Assembly: GCA_020152595.1 (NCBI GenBank)
Contig: JAIGNY010003313.1
Coordinates: forward strand, 2,354,501 to 2,418,500
From: Chiridota heheva
Taxonomy: Eukaryota; Echinodermata; Holothuroidea; Apodida; Chiridotidae
Direction: 5' to 3'
DNA length: 64,000 bases
Both the position numbers and the translations under genes were made by a program. The notes below the pieces were generated by a model. The model had not been told where the DNA came from and made no database searches. It saw nothing but the letters and a program-made list of their open reading frames with translations. Positions 1 to 10,140 of this stretch are shown one piece after another (the first letter of the stretch is position 1; each line of letters starts with the position of its first letter).

Positions 1-463
1 CGTGGGCGCAACGCTGAGCTTGCGTGGCGCAACGCTGAGCTTGACGTGGCGCAACGCTGAGCTTGACGTGGCGCAACGCTGAGCTTGACGTGGCGCAACG
101 CTGAGCTTGACGTGGCGCAACGCTTGAGCTTGACGTGGCGCAACGCTGAGCTTGACGTGCAACGCTGAGCTTGGCGTGAGGCAACGCTTGAGCTTGACGT
201 GAGGCAACGCTTGAGCTTGACGTGAGGCAACGCTTGAGCTTGACGTGAGGCAACGGTTGAGCTTGACGTGACGCAACGCTTGAGCTTGGCGTGACGCAAC
301 GCTGAGCTTGGCGTGACGCAACGCTTGAGCTTGACGTGGACGCAACGCTTGAGCTTGGCGTGGCGCGCTTGAGCTTGAGCGTGACGCAACGCTGAGCTTG
401 GCGTGACGCAACGCTGAGCTTGACGTGATGCAACGCTTGAGCTTGACGTGACGCAACGCTTGT
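1..463. repeat. 22-bp GC-rich minisatellite
   Basis: About 20 head-to-tail copies of a 22-23-bp unit (core GCAACGCTGAGCTTG). Unit variants cluster: plain GGCGC units come first, then GAGGC units, then GACGC units, which suggests local duplication waves. The array runs off the left edge and stops abruptly near 463. There are no unique spacers. Confidence 0.95.
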
Positions 464-968
464 TTCTTTTTTAATATTGGTGGGAGGGGGACAACCAAGG
501 GAGTTTAGGGCAGGGTCGATTCTGAGGGGTCTGGGGAAATAGAATATAATATATTATTTGGAATTTATATGGCGCATTTTCTATCTAAAGTACTATTCAA
601 ATGAGCCTAACAAACAAGGCAATAGGAAAGAAAAAAAAAAAAAAAACGAAACGAGGAAACAACAATGTTAATAAAAATTAATGGGTGCATCGAAAGGCTT
701 CTTTAAAAAGGTAGGTCTTGAGTTATATTTTTAAAAACCAAATATGTTTCTGTTATGATTATGTGAAAGCAAATATAAATCGCGAACTTTTACACAAACG
801 AAAAGTGTTCGTTATTTAGGCTTAGGCATATATTAGAACATTACGGTGAAATACTGACTGAATAGGCCTAATATCACATGAATAATCATTGTATAACCTT
901 GGTCGAACCATTGTCGAACAAATTTTTGCTCCGACCATGATTGGGGCGGTTTCGCCGCCTACATCATT
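464..968. other. no recognisable feature
   Basis: AT-rich non-coding DNA with a poly-A tract near 630. I see no gene, exon border or named repeat here. Confidence 0.5.
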
Positions 969-1300
969 TTGGGGCAATTCAATTTAGTTTCTTCGATTTT
1001 CGGTATATTTTCTTCAAATTTAGGGAAATCTCTTTCAATATTTGGGGTCTCTTTCATTGTTTGGGAAATTTCTTTCATTCTCGTGCAATTTTCTGAAAAT
1101 TTACTTCATTTTGGGGGCAACTTTCTCCGATTTTCAGTAAATTTTCATCAATTATCGGGAAATGCTGCCAAATTTTACCAAAATATCCAATGATTTTACC
1201 ACATTTTCCTGCACTTTTTTGTTTTAAATTTCCCAATCGAAAGAATGTATGCAGTAGGGAACTAAAGTGAAATCCTTTCAGGAAGTACCTTTCTCTCTGC
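969..1300. repeat. degenerate AAATTTTC-type array
   Basis: Short degenerate words such as GGGAAAT, TTTTCTTCAA and ATTTTCGG recur every 20-25 bases. The end near 1265-1300 (CCTTTCAGGAAG) matches in reverse orientation the AAGGATTTC motif that borders the arrays around 20.4-21.1 kb. Similar arrays lie at 16310-16510, 16890-17060, 20340-21200, 21650-21945 and 61200-61410. Open frames here are by-products of low complexity. Confidence 0.6.
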
Positions 1301-1329
1301 ACCCTGCTTACAAGACTATACCTTGTACC

Positions 1330-2157
1330 CAGTGGCGTAGCCAGAGGGGGTGGGGAAAGGGGGACGATCGCCCCCCCCCCCAATATTTCAATCCGTTGGT
1401 TCAGATTTTATTCCGTCGGTTCAGATTGGTGCCGTCGGTTCAACAAGCTTTCTTTGACATTCCAGGTGCTTAATATGTTTTAGATTTCAAAAAAGCATTT
1501 TCTCAGAAAAAGGTAATAATATATTAAACATTGCGATTTTGTATTTAAAAACATGAACTAAGATACGGAGAAAAAGAGGGGAGAGAGAGGGGAAGGTGAG
1601 TGTCGGAGTGCACGTGATACAGAACAGGCTCATTTGAAAAGTTTGACATTTACACAAGTTTGAGGTAAATTATTGAAAACCGTTCTTTTAGAGAACCCAT
1701 ATTTTTTAAAGAGTGACGATAAACCTAATTATGTACAAACGTAAACGATAAAACTATATTTTTACATGCGTTTTCATGATTTTGTGATTTGTATATGGTG
1801 TATGATAGCTCTCTTTGACATTAATTTTTACTTGTATAATACACCTTCTTAGTAGTGACATACGTTTTTGCCATCGAAATGTCAATTTTGCGAGAGCTTC
1901 CTTGGCTTCGCCTCCTGGACCCTACTGGGGCTTCAGCCCTGGATCCCACCAGGGGCCCCTGGACTCCAAGCCGAGCGCTTTGATTTTATTACACCTTCTT
2001 ACTATGCGTTGTGACATACTGAACCCCACGCCGACAAGTCAAGCGCTTTCCGCTCGAAGTGAAACCTTCGTTGTCACCTCAACTACACCACTAAATATCG
2101 TTTCGCTTCAATTCACCCCCCCCCCTCCCCCTTCCGCTCATCCTGGCTACGTAACTG
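1330..2157. mobile_element. hAT-like nonautonomous element (MITE), 828 bp
   Basis: The left end CAGTGGCGTAGCCAG and the reverse complement of the right end, CAGTTACGTAGCCAG, form imperfect terminal inverted repeats. The flanking octamers are cttgtacc (1322-1329) and cttgtcac (2158-2165), an 8-bp target duplication with two differences. An 8-bp duplication and a CAGTG terminus fit the hAT superfamily. There is no transposase. The interior at 1390-1445 holds a doubled motif (CCGTCGGTTCA) that also occurs inverted at 14590-14640. Confidence 0.75.
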
Positions 2158-2165
2158 CTTGTCAC

Positions 2166-2577
2166 AATATGTTCCAGTAATCATGACAAGCAGGGTTTAA
2201 ACTAAAATCTTATGAGAATAGGTAATATTTGTCAGATATTTGGGTTAATTATCTGACACACAATCAACTCTGAATAATTTCATACATCTGAATGTTCTCC
2301 ACTAAGTCAGAGACCAAAATGTTGATTAACTACTCAGGAATTACGCCGCGACCCTGCTTTGAATCAAGATGTGGTTGTTATCAGGCCCGTATGCTCGTAG
2401 TCAGATAACATTTAGACGGCGATATCCGGGGGTAAATTGTTGTTGACTCTGAGCAAAGTGAACGATGATCTCAAAGTTTTGAATTTTTTTAGTAACTTGC
2501 TTTCCTATATAACCTCCAAATGTTACAAAAATTAGGTTACCTTGTAGCTAGTACTCCATGTAGTACCGTCGGACTGA
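2166..2577. other. no recognisable feature
   Basis: Unique-looking non-coding sequence between two hAT-like elements. No coding or RNA feature is seen. Confidence 0.5.
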
Positions 2578-2585
2578 TGCCAGCC

Positions 2586-4568
2586 CAGGCGCGTAGCCAG
2601 GATTTTTTTAACGGGGGGGCCTAGACCATCAGCCCTTGGTGAAGTTTGCCCTATTGTAACTGCGCTACGTACGCACCACTATGGGTTGGCGTGTAACGTA
2701 TATGGAGAAATTTTTGAAAAACGCCCCTAGACTTGCAGGAACTGCCCCAAAATAGGAGAAAGTGACAATATTTTTTTCAATTTTAGTCAGTTTCCCCTGA
2801 TGAAGGTTCCTTTACCCTCTCCAATGACGAAATGATCGATTTAAGTCCCCTTGTTTTAGCATTTTTCCTTAGAAATAAAAAACAAAACTCAATAACAAAG
2901 GAAGTGACTTGTACACCGGTTTATGTCTCTCAAAATTAGTGGATGGTAAGCATGGTATGCTAAAAATAAAAGTTTGCAATAACAATTTTCAATGAACAAA
3001 GAATAACATAACATGCCAAATTATGCCCTCAAGGGGAATACAATTGTTACCCACAGCGCCCTCTGTTATTCTAAAAGTCAAATTAAACACGTACAAAATG
3101 ACCATAAAGAGAAAAAACATTGTTTTGTAAGAAATTTGAAAAGTAATAGGTATCTAAAGCCTATTGTTAGAACACATTGTGTGGTAACCTGTATGGTTCT
3201 TTGTACCATTCAAATCATTTTTTTCTTTTAAATGAGCTTATTGTCAGCCATGGGGGAATCGTAAAGGTACTAAAATATTGTTTTTAAAACGGGATCTGAA
3301 TATCCCATATCGCCTGTGCATCCTCTATGTGATTTACTGAATGCACTTGACCACAGAGTGAGGACAGTGTACATGGACTGATGGACGGGACAAGTAAATA
3401 CATAGAAAATACGTCCAAATTAGCATTGTGATTGTTTTGTGAGAAATCACAATTATTAAAGCCAATTAACAGAAAATCCTTTCTATAAAACATCAGGGTC
3501 GTTTTAACGTAGGCCTACTAAGTGTGGGCCGCGACCCCCCCAGCGGCCGCACTAAAGTATTTTGACCCCTTAGTAAAGGTCCCTTTTTTATTACTATTAC
3601 AAAGGCACCAAAATTACTGTTTCTCCATAATTAGATTTTGGTCAATGTAAAGTTGTTCCCCCTCCTTCCCCCTTCCCCGCTCAACATATTTTTGAGCCGA
3701 TATCGTTTTTTGTTGCTTTTCTAAAACTTCTACATGAAAGAGATGGAAACTGGAAAGATCCCTTTTGATAAATGGCCCCACTTCAGATTTCTAAAAGGCC
3801 CTGAATAAATGCGTTCTTTATACAGAATATTCTTCCTGAGCGTGCGCCGGGTGCGCCCCCTCTGGATCCGCGCCTGCAGGCCGTCAATAACTACTGGCTC
3901 TGGCCTCAAATTTTTATAAGCGTCCGACGCCCCTGAGGAACCAAATTTCACCCACATTGGGAAGGGGTAAGGAAAATACAAAAGATTGCATTGAAAATGC
4001 ATGCTTTATCATTGTAATACGAATTATTATTGTCGGCGAGTCGGAGTTGTCACTTAATGTACTCCCCGCACAACTCTGCTGGAATTCACGGTACAATACA
4101 CATCCGTTAATGTGATTGGTAGGCACAGTGAATGTGATTGGACACTTTCATTGAAGTTCTTCGAGCGTGCAGAAAGTTCACCAGTTTTGCACGTTATTGC
4201 ATCTCTGAAGAGCGCATTTCTCTCATGAATAAGACATAAGTTCATATAATGATTAAAAATCTTACCTTCCTGTTGATTCCGATTGTGTAATTTGAAATTA
4301 TTTTTTGCTGCAGAGCGTAGTAGTGGTCCACTCACAGAGCACAGCATACGTTAGTAGGATATACGCGACGACTACACCAAAGCCTACTGTCAGTCTGTAT
4401 CACATCATACATGTTCGTGAAGAAACGTATGCGTAATAGGTTTCGATGTTGTTAGTTTTTTATGTCCAGTCTCTATAGAGTTCATTACTGGTGTTTAGAT
4501 TAGATCTCGAGTTTGTTACTTGGGAAGAAGATTCCTTCTTTTAAAGGTATTTCCGTAGTGAGCGAAAA

Positions 4569-4600
<32 letters not shown>

Positions 4601-4654
4601 CGAAGGGAGGGGGGGGCCTAGGCCCCCCAGGCCCCCCCTCTGGCTACGCGCTTG
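2586..4654. mobile_element. hAT-like nonautonomous element, about 2.07 kb
   Basis: The left end CAGGCGCGTAGCCAG and the reverse complement of the right end, CAAGCGCGTAGCCAG, are terminal inverted repeats differing at one position. They are flanked by a perfect 8-bp duplication, tgccagcc, at 2578-2585 and 4655-4662. The subterminal regions hold G/C runs and CCTAGG-type palindromes. A second terminus-like motif (GGATCCGCGCCTG, about 3867-3880) hints at a nested relative. No transposase reading frame is present. The small frames at 3013-3231 and 3730-4347 resemble nothing I recognise. Confidence 0.85.
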
Positions 4655-4857
4655 TGCCAGCCGTGTTAGTATGGCTGCCGTTGATAAAGGCTGGCCGTCC
4701 GAGGGTGCTACAAATTCCTACACCCTCCTGTACTGCTTTAGGCGAGGTGTTAAAAGTTTAGTAAAATCTCAGTCTTAAGATCTTTATGAAAACGAAACCA
4801 TTTTTTTGCCCCTAATGATCAGAATCAATGTTTGAAGCACATCAGTAGTATACAAAA

Positions 4858-5082
4858 TGGGGGTTCTGGGACACTTTTCGGTCGTTTTTATTTCCACTGG
4901 TTCTGGACCACTTTTGGTTCTGGGACACTTTTGCGGTCGTTTTTGGTTCTGGGACACTTTTGCGGTCGTTTTTGTTTCCACTGGTTCTGGGACTCTTTTG
5001 CGGTTCTGGGACACTTTTGCGGTCGTTTTCACTGGTTCTGGGACACGTTTGGTTCGGGGACACTTTTGCGATCGTTTCACTT
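4858..5082. repeat. degenerate minisatellite
   Basis: Repeats of GGTTCTGGGACACTTTTG with or without a CGGTCGTTTTT spacer, with irregular periods of about 24 to 50 bases. Both strands are open, which explains several overlapping frames of repetitive composition. The array lies just outside the left edge of the viral gene block. Confidence 0.85.
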
Positions 5083-5099
5083 GGATACCCACCACTATT

Positions 5100-5200
5100 G
5101 ATGACAGAAAAATATATATATATTTTTATATTATTTACATATATATTTTTTTCCTTTATATATATATATATTTTTTCCCCTTATATATATTTTTTATTTG
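5100..5200. repeat. TA-rich microsatellite
   Basis: Tracts of (TA)n and T-runs between the minisatellite and the last viral reading frame. They probably mark the eroded left limit of the virus-like block. Confidence 0.8.
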
Positions 5201-5983
5201 TAGTTTTTGTATATAACCCCCAGTATTAAAGCGCCGATGATAACAAACGATAATGCTTTTTTTTTCCATTTTAGGTTTTAGTGTATCATCCGGTAGGCTG
5301 CCGACCCCCGGAACTGGTAGGCTGCCGACCCCCGGATCCGGTAGGCTGCCGTATTCTACCCCCGAATCAAGAACTGGAGGTTCTGGGGCTGTGATAAAAT
5401 TCATATTATGGTGCTTACCTATAGCAAGGTCTTTAGCAACCATAATATTATTGTTGTAGCCAATTTGGGTATCTATACGTAAAAGCATATTGCTAGGAAT
5501 CATGTACAAATCTTGACCCAGACTGAAATCTAAAGGAGTTGAGGCATAGGTCAGGGTATCTTGATAACGTTGAATAGAGGATGGGAGATCTACAGGAGCA
5601 GCCACCGCATCCTCAACATTACGAATAAATTGTTGCTGAGCATCCAGACCACAAAGAATTGCACTGCGAGTTTGTGCTTGAGCACCTAAAACAGCCCACA
5701 CAAGAACCCGAATGCTGTCGTTGATATAGTTGATACCAAGGTCTGTACAACCATCACTAGTTGGTTTGATTATTTTTAAGTAACCAGTTTCCATATTCGA
5801 TGATTGACTGATGTAGTCGACGGTCGGCATCACTGCCCGGTCCCCAAATGACATGATTTTCTTATCATTGTGATTGCTGCTGAGGTAGACGTTTGCGCGG
5901 ATGATACCTTTCTTCGCCATGTCGTTAGCCACATACTGGATAGGGTGATAAGTGGTTAAGTACCATTTCTAGGGTATCCCTAG
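5156..5983 (-). pseudogene. conserved-looking viral protein of unknown function, last gene of the block
   Basis: About 230 codons of good-quality frame, ending in a short proline/glycine tandem repeat and then low-complexity sequence that probably is not original. The first listed codon (5932) is GTG. The same frame continues upstream to an in-frame TAG at about 5978, and no ATG opens it, so the true start is lost. The protein is soluble-looking, without membrane segments, and contains a YINDSIRVLVWAVL beta-like stretch. I do not recognise a domain. It follows the 5992-6470 gene in the same direction with almost no gap. It could be a minor structural protein of the virion, but that is only a guess from position. 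Confidence 0.5.
5281..5352. repeat. 24-bp tandem repeat, 3 copies, in coding frame
   Basis: Three copies of GGTAGGCTGCCG plus a variable half. On the minus strand they encode GSLPDPGV, GSLPVPGV and GSLPDDT-like octapeptides at the end of the last viral gene. The period of eight codons keeps the frame open. Confidence 0.85.
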
Positions 5984-5991
5984 TCCCTGGT

Positions 5992-6470
5992 TTAGAAATC
6001 CGGCGAAATCCCAAACTCTTCACACAGTTGTTTTAACGCCCCGTCACTGTACGGGTTATTGTAAGGGTCAAAGTTATCTTCATCTGGTAGACGAACTTCA
6101 GGTCTTTTCAATATTCTCCGTATGGTGTAATACACATGAAAGCGATACACCATGCGAACCGTCCAGTGTTTATAGTTAGTCATCTGCTCGGGAGAAACAC
6201 TACATCCATCTGCGGTAATCCACAGGGCAAACTTTAAATGCGTTTGCCAAAACATCATAGGGTCGACACGCCACCTTTCGACAGTGGCATCATCATGTAC
6301 GCTGTGTATTCGGTAGTTTTTAAAGATGTTTTAAACTTTGCCAAGAAGTACTGATCTGATCCACCTGGGTATATCCGCTGTTCTGTTAGATTACCCACAC
6401 CCACAGTCTCAGCATCCTGCCAAACAGGAGCCTCTGGCATATGTCCGGGGATGTGTTTAAATGCTACCAT
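5992..6470 (-). pseudogene. viral protein of unknown function, split in two frames
   Basis: Two consecutive frames, 6255-6470 and 5992-6258, meet at an ATGA overlap. The first ends in a five-residue tail that looks out of place. The second starts with a tryptophan-rich stretch (MMFWQTHLKFALWI) that reads like a natural continuation, so I favour a single gene of about 160 codons with a frameshift near 6260 over two coupled genes. A charged, tyrosine-rich central part (VYYTIRRILKRPEVRLP) is followed by an acidic tail. No enzymatic motif or membrane segment is evident. The next gene downstream starts after about 10 bases. Function unknown. Confidence 0.55.
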
Positions 6471-6481
6471 ATATGCATATC

Positions 6482-7137
6482 ATGACACCTTCAATATGGA
6501 GGTGGATCTCGCTGAAACATAACTTGAGGCTCCACCCAGTGCTTTGGCAATAGCCTGCTGCGCCTCCTGCCGCCCAATTTGTTTCCCATTTTCCAGAAGT
6601 TGCTTTTTTCATCCTCACCCGTCTTTTTAGCAGCTCAGGACTTCTCTTTTAAGACTTTACAACGTTCAAATTCTGCAACGACCGTCTGAAATTCAGAAGC
6701 AGAAACTCCTCATCTTCGACGGCTTTACTGACAAGGTCTACGATGCTGTTGGGCTTAGAGGAAGCAATTCTTACAATCTGACGATTCTTCGCAACTTTCT
6801 TATCCATCCGTGTTCTTAAATAATTACAGAGTACACTACCAACACCACATACAGCAGCAGCACTTTCCATAGCAATCGCTGCTGGTGCAGCAACAATCGT
6901 AGCCAAAACACCTATTCCAGCGGCACCAAGTCCCACGGTTGTTAGTATAAACACTGTGTCTACTGCTTCAAACCCATGAGAGATCCGTGTGTATTTGCGG
7001 CTTAGACCTTCTCGAGTAGAAATCTCAGCTTCAAGGTAATTTTTTAATTGTGTCATATGTTGTAAGCGGAAATTGCTGGCTCCCTCCTCAGGAGGAGCTA
7101 ATGGTAATGTAGGATAAATGCTGTCAACAACATTCAT
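6482..7137 (-). pseudogene. two-helix membrane protein of the viral block
   Basis: The ATG at 7137 opens 162 codons. An N-terminal soluble part with a short amphipathic helix (residues about 25-50) is followed by a long hydrophobic stretch rich in Gly/Ala (about 60-105: VFILTTVGLGAAGIGVL, then AAPAAIAMESAAAVCGVGSVL) that could form a hairpin of two membrane helices, then a basic C-terminal domain. The frame ends at 6649. A glutamine/alanine-rich tail (QEAQQAIAKALGGAS) continues in another frame down to about 6482, so one or more indels lie near 6600-6640. It is likely a virion or host-membrane protein; no known family is named. Confidence 0.5.
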
Positions 7138-7141
7138 AGCT

Positions 7142-7804
7142 ATTTTAATAGTAATGTCACTTCAATTGATAAATTATTATTATGTATGAGTTGCCCATAG
7201 CTATCACGCACCTCTAAGGTGATGGTGTTCAACACATCTCTTGCAAGAGGATGCATTATGGGGTGTGAATATGTTACGTGAGTAGTTTCCCCTATACTTC
7301 TTCATTAACAGTCATTTTTGCCAGTCTATTGCTAACACGCCCCTTAACAAAGTTTTGAGTGACATCTAATTCCAGAAGGTGAATACATATAGAAAGATCC
7401 CTTAAAATGGGAGGCACGTGATCACTCCTATGTATACCTGCACCCACCCATTCATCCGTGAGATTCATTCCCAAGAAATATAGAAAGTTACTGCTGAATT
7501 TGACTTCGCAAGTAGCCGATATGACTAATTTGATTTGCAAAGTGCTTTGTTCTAAGAACATACCTCCTCTTTCTATCTCCCTACCAACTCTTTTTTGTAG
7601 TGTATTGAAAATATAGAAGCCTTGATCAATGGTTACTCGTTTAATTTGCTTATCCTCTGAATATCTAATGTTTAAAAATCAACACTCCTTCAGATTATAC
7701 CAACCGTTGGTGAAGAACACATCTGTGATACCAAGCTCTTCTACTTGAAGAGGGGTTTCTAGGTTTGTTGGTTTTCCGGTGACTAAATATGTGCTGTAAT
7801 ACAT
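7142..7804 (-). pseudogene. capsid-like protein, decayed second copy of the 7808-8483 gene
   Basis: From the ATG at 7804 the reading mirrors its neighbour: MYYST start, YQ/LQVEELGI-type region, then HRSDHVPPILRDLSI, ending in the same TI-to-TLK-like terminal strand at about 7142-7200. Stops and frameshifts occur around 7680, 7560 and 7290, so only 89 codons remain in one open stretch (7292-7561). The two copies lie head to tail with about 4 bases between them, so a local gene duplication is the simplest explanation. They are well diverged, so the duplication long predates the inactivation. Function as for its neighbour. Confidence 0.6.
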
Positions 7805-7807
7805 CGA

Positions 7808-8483
7808 TTATTTTAATAGCAATGTAACTTCAATGGGGAAATTGTGGTTAGTGAAAGGTTTACCATTGTTTCGTACTTCTAAGGTGATGGTATTCAGCAC
7901 ATCATTCGCAAGTCGATGCATTTTTGGATGACTATATCGCATATGAGTCATTCGACCTATATCAGTCCTAATCACAAGAAATTTACCAAGTCTATCCGTG
8001 GGATGCCCATCAACAAGGTTATGCGAAACATCTAACTCCCGGAGGTGAATGCTTATGGAAAGATCCATCATAAGAGGAGGTACATGATCGCTTCTATACA
8101 CACCTGGGTTCATTACCTTATTTTCATTAGAAAGTTTGAATCCCAATAGCTCTAAGAGATTTTCACCTAAAATAAGCGCAATCCCATCTGACACAGTTAT
8201 ACAAATCAGTGCAGTGGCCGGCTCTAAATCAGTACCCCACATCATTTTGAATTATCCCTTTATCTAATCTTCTTTTAATCATATTGAAATTATACAGGCC
8301 TGCCTCAACCCTTGTTGACTTGGTCTTTTTACTATCAATTAACAAAACACTCATCTTCCCATCCTTATCAAGTTTATACCAACCACTGGTAAAACACATA
8401 TCGTTGATTCCCACTTCGCTTACCTGGAGCGGAAATTGGAGATTGGCGGGTTCCCCGGTGACGATATGCGTGCTGTAATACAT
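7808..8483 (-). pseudogene. probable minor-capsid-like protein, one frameshift
   Basis: The ATG at 8483 gives about 84 codons, then a frame change in the 8229-8245 overlap leads into 145 more codons ending at 7808. Recognisable stretches are YRSDHVPPLMMDLSISIHL in the middle and a C-terminal strand pattern (TLEVRNNGKPFTNHNFPIEV). Short strands ending in a final hydrophobic beta strand resemble the way penton/minor capsid jelly-roll proteins of Polinton-type viruses finish. That is a judgement by eye, not a domain hit. The tandem copy at 7142-7804 argues for a structural role with paralogous subunits. Alternative: a receptor-binding or spike-associated protein. Confidence 0.45.
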
Positions 8484-8510
8484 CGTAGTATTAACTATCA
8501 TATGATATAT

Positions 8511-9332
8511 TCAATTTGACCGTCTGGATACCCATGCGATAAATGCGCCACCCACCGCAATCATAAGTGCCCACAAGTGACTCCCTACCTTTGTGAGTAA
8601 GCCACCAATTAGATTGAAAAGCAAAAAAGGGGCACCACCAATGATGCCCGATAGAGCTGCACCGAGCCATTTACCAAAACGTTTCATCACCCGACCCAGT
8701 GCTTTGACAACATTATCTGGCGGCGGCGTTGGCTGTGGTGTTGGCACAGGAGCCCCTCCCAGCCCAAGTGCCAGTATGGTAGTGGATATTATAAACCCTA
8801 ATGCGGTAATAATGGAAGCAATCGTCACACCCTGTTCTCGAAACAACTTAATTAATTTTTCTCGCAGAGAAAGGTCGCTATATACAAGCTCACGGGCAAG
8901 GTCACGTATCTGTCGTACCTGAGACTTCAGATCACCACGAAGTGTGTCTGTGCTAGTCTGTAGGGCGTTCCTCCTTCCATCCAGCTGTTCAATCTCTCTG
9001 CGTATACTTGTCTTTTCGTCTTTGTCGCTGGTTGCTTCGAGGCGGTCTCTTGCCTCTTCGAGTTGTTGGTCAGTTTCCACAAGCTTGCTTTCTTGAGCTG
9101 GTAATGTTTCTTGTATAGTTCTAAGCTGCTTGTCGAGTCCCATGAGCTCCCGTAGGGGTAATGGGGGAGCATCAGTCTGAACAAGTACATCTGTTTTCCC
9201 TATTAATTGTTCGATATCATTCAACAGTGCAGTTACATCGGGATCTGTACCATCAATGACGTTAGACGCCGCATTCTCTATTTTGGTAGCAGCATTTTGT
9301 CTATCATCAAATAATTCCCTGATTGCCACCAC
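8511..9332 (-). CDS. coiled-coil plus C-terminal membrane protein of the viral block
   Basis: A 273-codon open frame, the best preserved in the block. Residues about 60-150 form a long heptad-like coiled coil rich in E, K, Q and R. A conserved-looking linker follows (SLREKLIKLFREQGVTIAS), then a hydrophobic segment (about 172-192), a proline-rich hinge (PVPTPQPTPPPDN), an amphipathic basic helix and one or two more hydrophobic segments to the C-terminus. The first codon of the frame is GTG. The nearest ATG (9336) is one frame off and overlaps the preceding stop, so either translation starts inside or a small indel hit the N-terminus. The architecture suggests a membrane-anchored virion or fusion/tail-type structural protein. 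The role is unproven. Confidence 0.6.
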   Translation of the reverse strand: MVAIRELFDDRQNAATKIENAASNVIDGTDPDVTALLNDIEQLIGKTDVLVQTDAPPLPLRELMGLDKQLRTIQETLPAQESKLVETDQQLEEARDRLEATSDKDEKTSIRREIEQLDGRRNALQTSTDTLRGDLKSQVRQIRDLARELVYSDLSLREKLIKLFREQGVTIASIITALGFIISTTILALGLGGAPVPTPQPTPPPDNVVKALGRVMKRFGKWLGAALSGIIGGAPFLLFNLIGGLLTKVGSHLWALMIAVGGAFIAWVSRRSN

Positions 9333-9686
9333 TCATCCTCTCTGTGACTTGACTGATGATAAAGAGATCCATCCACTAGACCGAATGTTGTTAAGGCGAA
9401 TCTCACTAGCCCTGTGTGTAAGATACAAATTATGCTCTGAATCCAACTTAAATAGGTCATAATTTGGAGTACCAGCAATTTTCATATCAGCGTAAAATTT
9501 GTCTACGAGCTGAATCTTGTCAACTTCACGTTGTTGTTCTGCAATAGACAGACCAACAACACCAACGCTAGTTTCAGCCGCAGTGGGTACATCGGGAAGG
9601 AAATCATCGGCTACACCAAAATTATCGAAGTATGGGTCATCAACCGGGTCATCCCCCAAATCATCCATTGGTATATACTCCTCCAT
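9333..9686 (-). CDS. small acidic viral protein, unknown function
   Basis: An intact 117-codon frame from an ATG at 9686. The first 35 residues are strongly acidic and rich in D, P and F (DDPVDDPYFDNFG), typical of a disordered region. The second half is helical and mixed charge. Its stop overlaps the start region of the coiled-coil gene by a few bases, as in compact viral genomes. No membrane segment. No recognised domain. It could be a scaffold or a partner of the membrane proteins on either side; this is inferred only from position. Confidence 0.5.
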   Translation of the reverse strand: MEEYIPMDDLGDDPVDDPYFDNFGVADDFLPDVPTAAETSVGVVGLSIAEQQREVDKIQLVDKFYADMKIAGTPNYDLFKLDSEHNLYLTHRASEIRLNNIRSSGWISLSSVKSQRG

Positions 9687-9713
9687 TGTTATTATATTAT
9701 GAATTTTACTACT

Positions 9714-10140
9714 TCAATTTAGCAAGAAATAAGCAGATCCTATTCCAATCGTAGCAATTGCAATAAAAGCCAACTCTCGGTTGTGTTGTTGAGGGGATGG
9801 TAAATAGAAGTCTTCTAGACGAGGCTCCGAATCTAGTTCAATAGATTCTGCACCATAAACCTGGTTGTAAAATCTCATTGTATCATCTACATTTCTGAAG
9901 GTCTGTACAGCACGTCTTTCTGCCATAAGTCTTTGATTCATCCTATCCAGCTTCTCTTGCCTATCACGAGCCCATTCAATTTGAGCTGTCTGCACTTTTT
10001 CCACGGCTTTATCATGACGCGTACGTTCTTCCTGTGCAGCACCGAGGGTCCTTGGCAAGCTGACTAAATTCAAAGTTTGAACCTGAAAATGCTAGGGCAT
10101 TTACTGAAGCCCCACCAACAAGCAAGGCAATCGTAGCCAT
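9714..10140 (-). pseudogene. coiled-coil protein with terminal membrane segments, frameshifted
   Basis: The ATG at 10140 starts a short hydrophobic N-terminus (MATIALLVGG). The frame is interrupted near 10055-10075, and the main body (about 105 codons) continues in another frame to 9714. The body is a charged helix rich in R, E and Q (VEKVQTAQIEWARDRQEKL), ending in a C-terminal hydrophobic anchor (FIAIATIGIGSAYFLL). The architecture echoes the 8511-9332 product on a smaller scale. A LINE fragment sits directly upstream (10141-10672), in what would have been its promoter or intergenic region. Confidence 0.5.

Noticed and set aside
1-463. Regular direct repeats resembling a CRISPR array
   Set aside because: Units are contiguous without unique spacers, vary by indels, and the window is eukaryotic.
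5992-6470. Two translationally coupled viral genes with an ATGA overlap
   Set aside because: The junction residues read better as one protein with a frameshift; kept as a single pseudogene, with the alternative noted.
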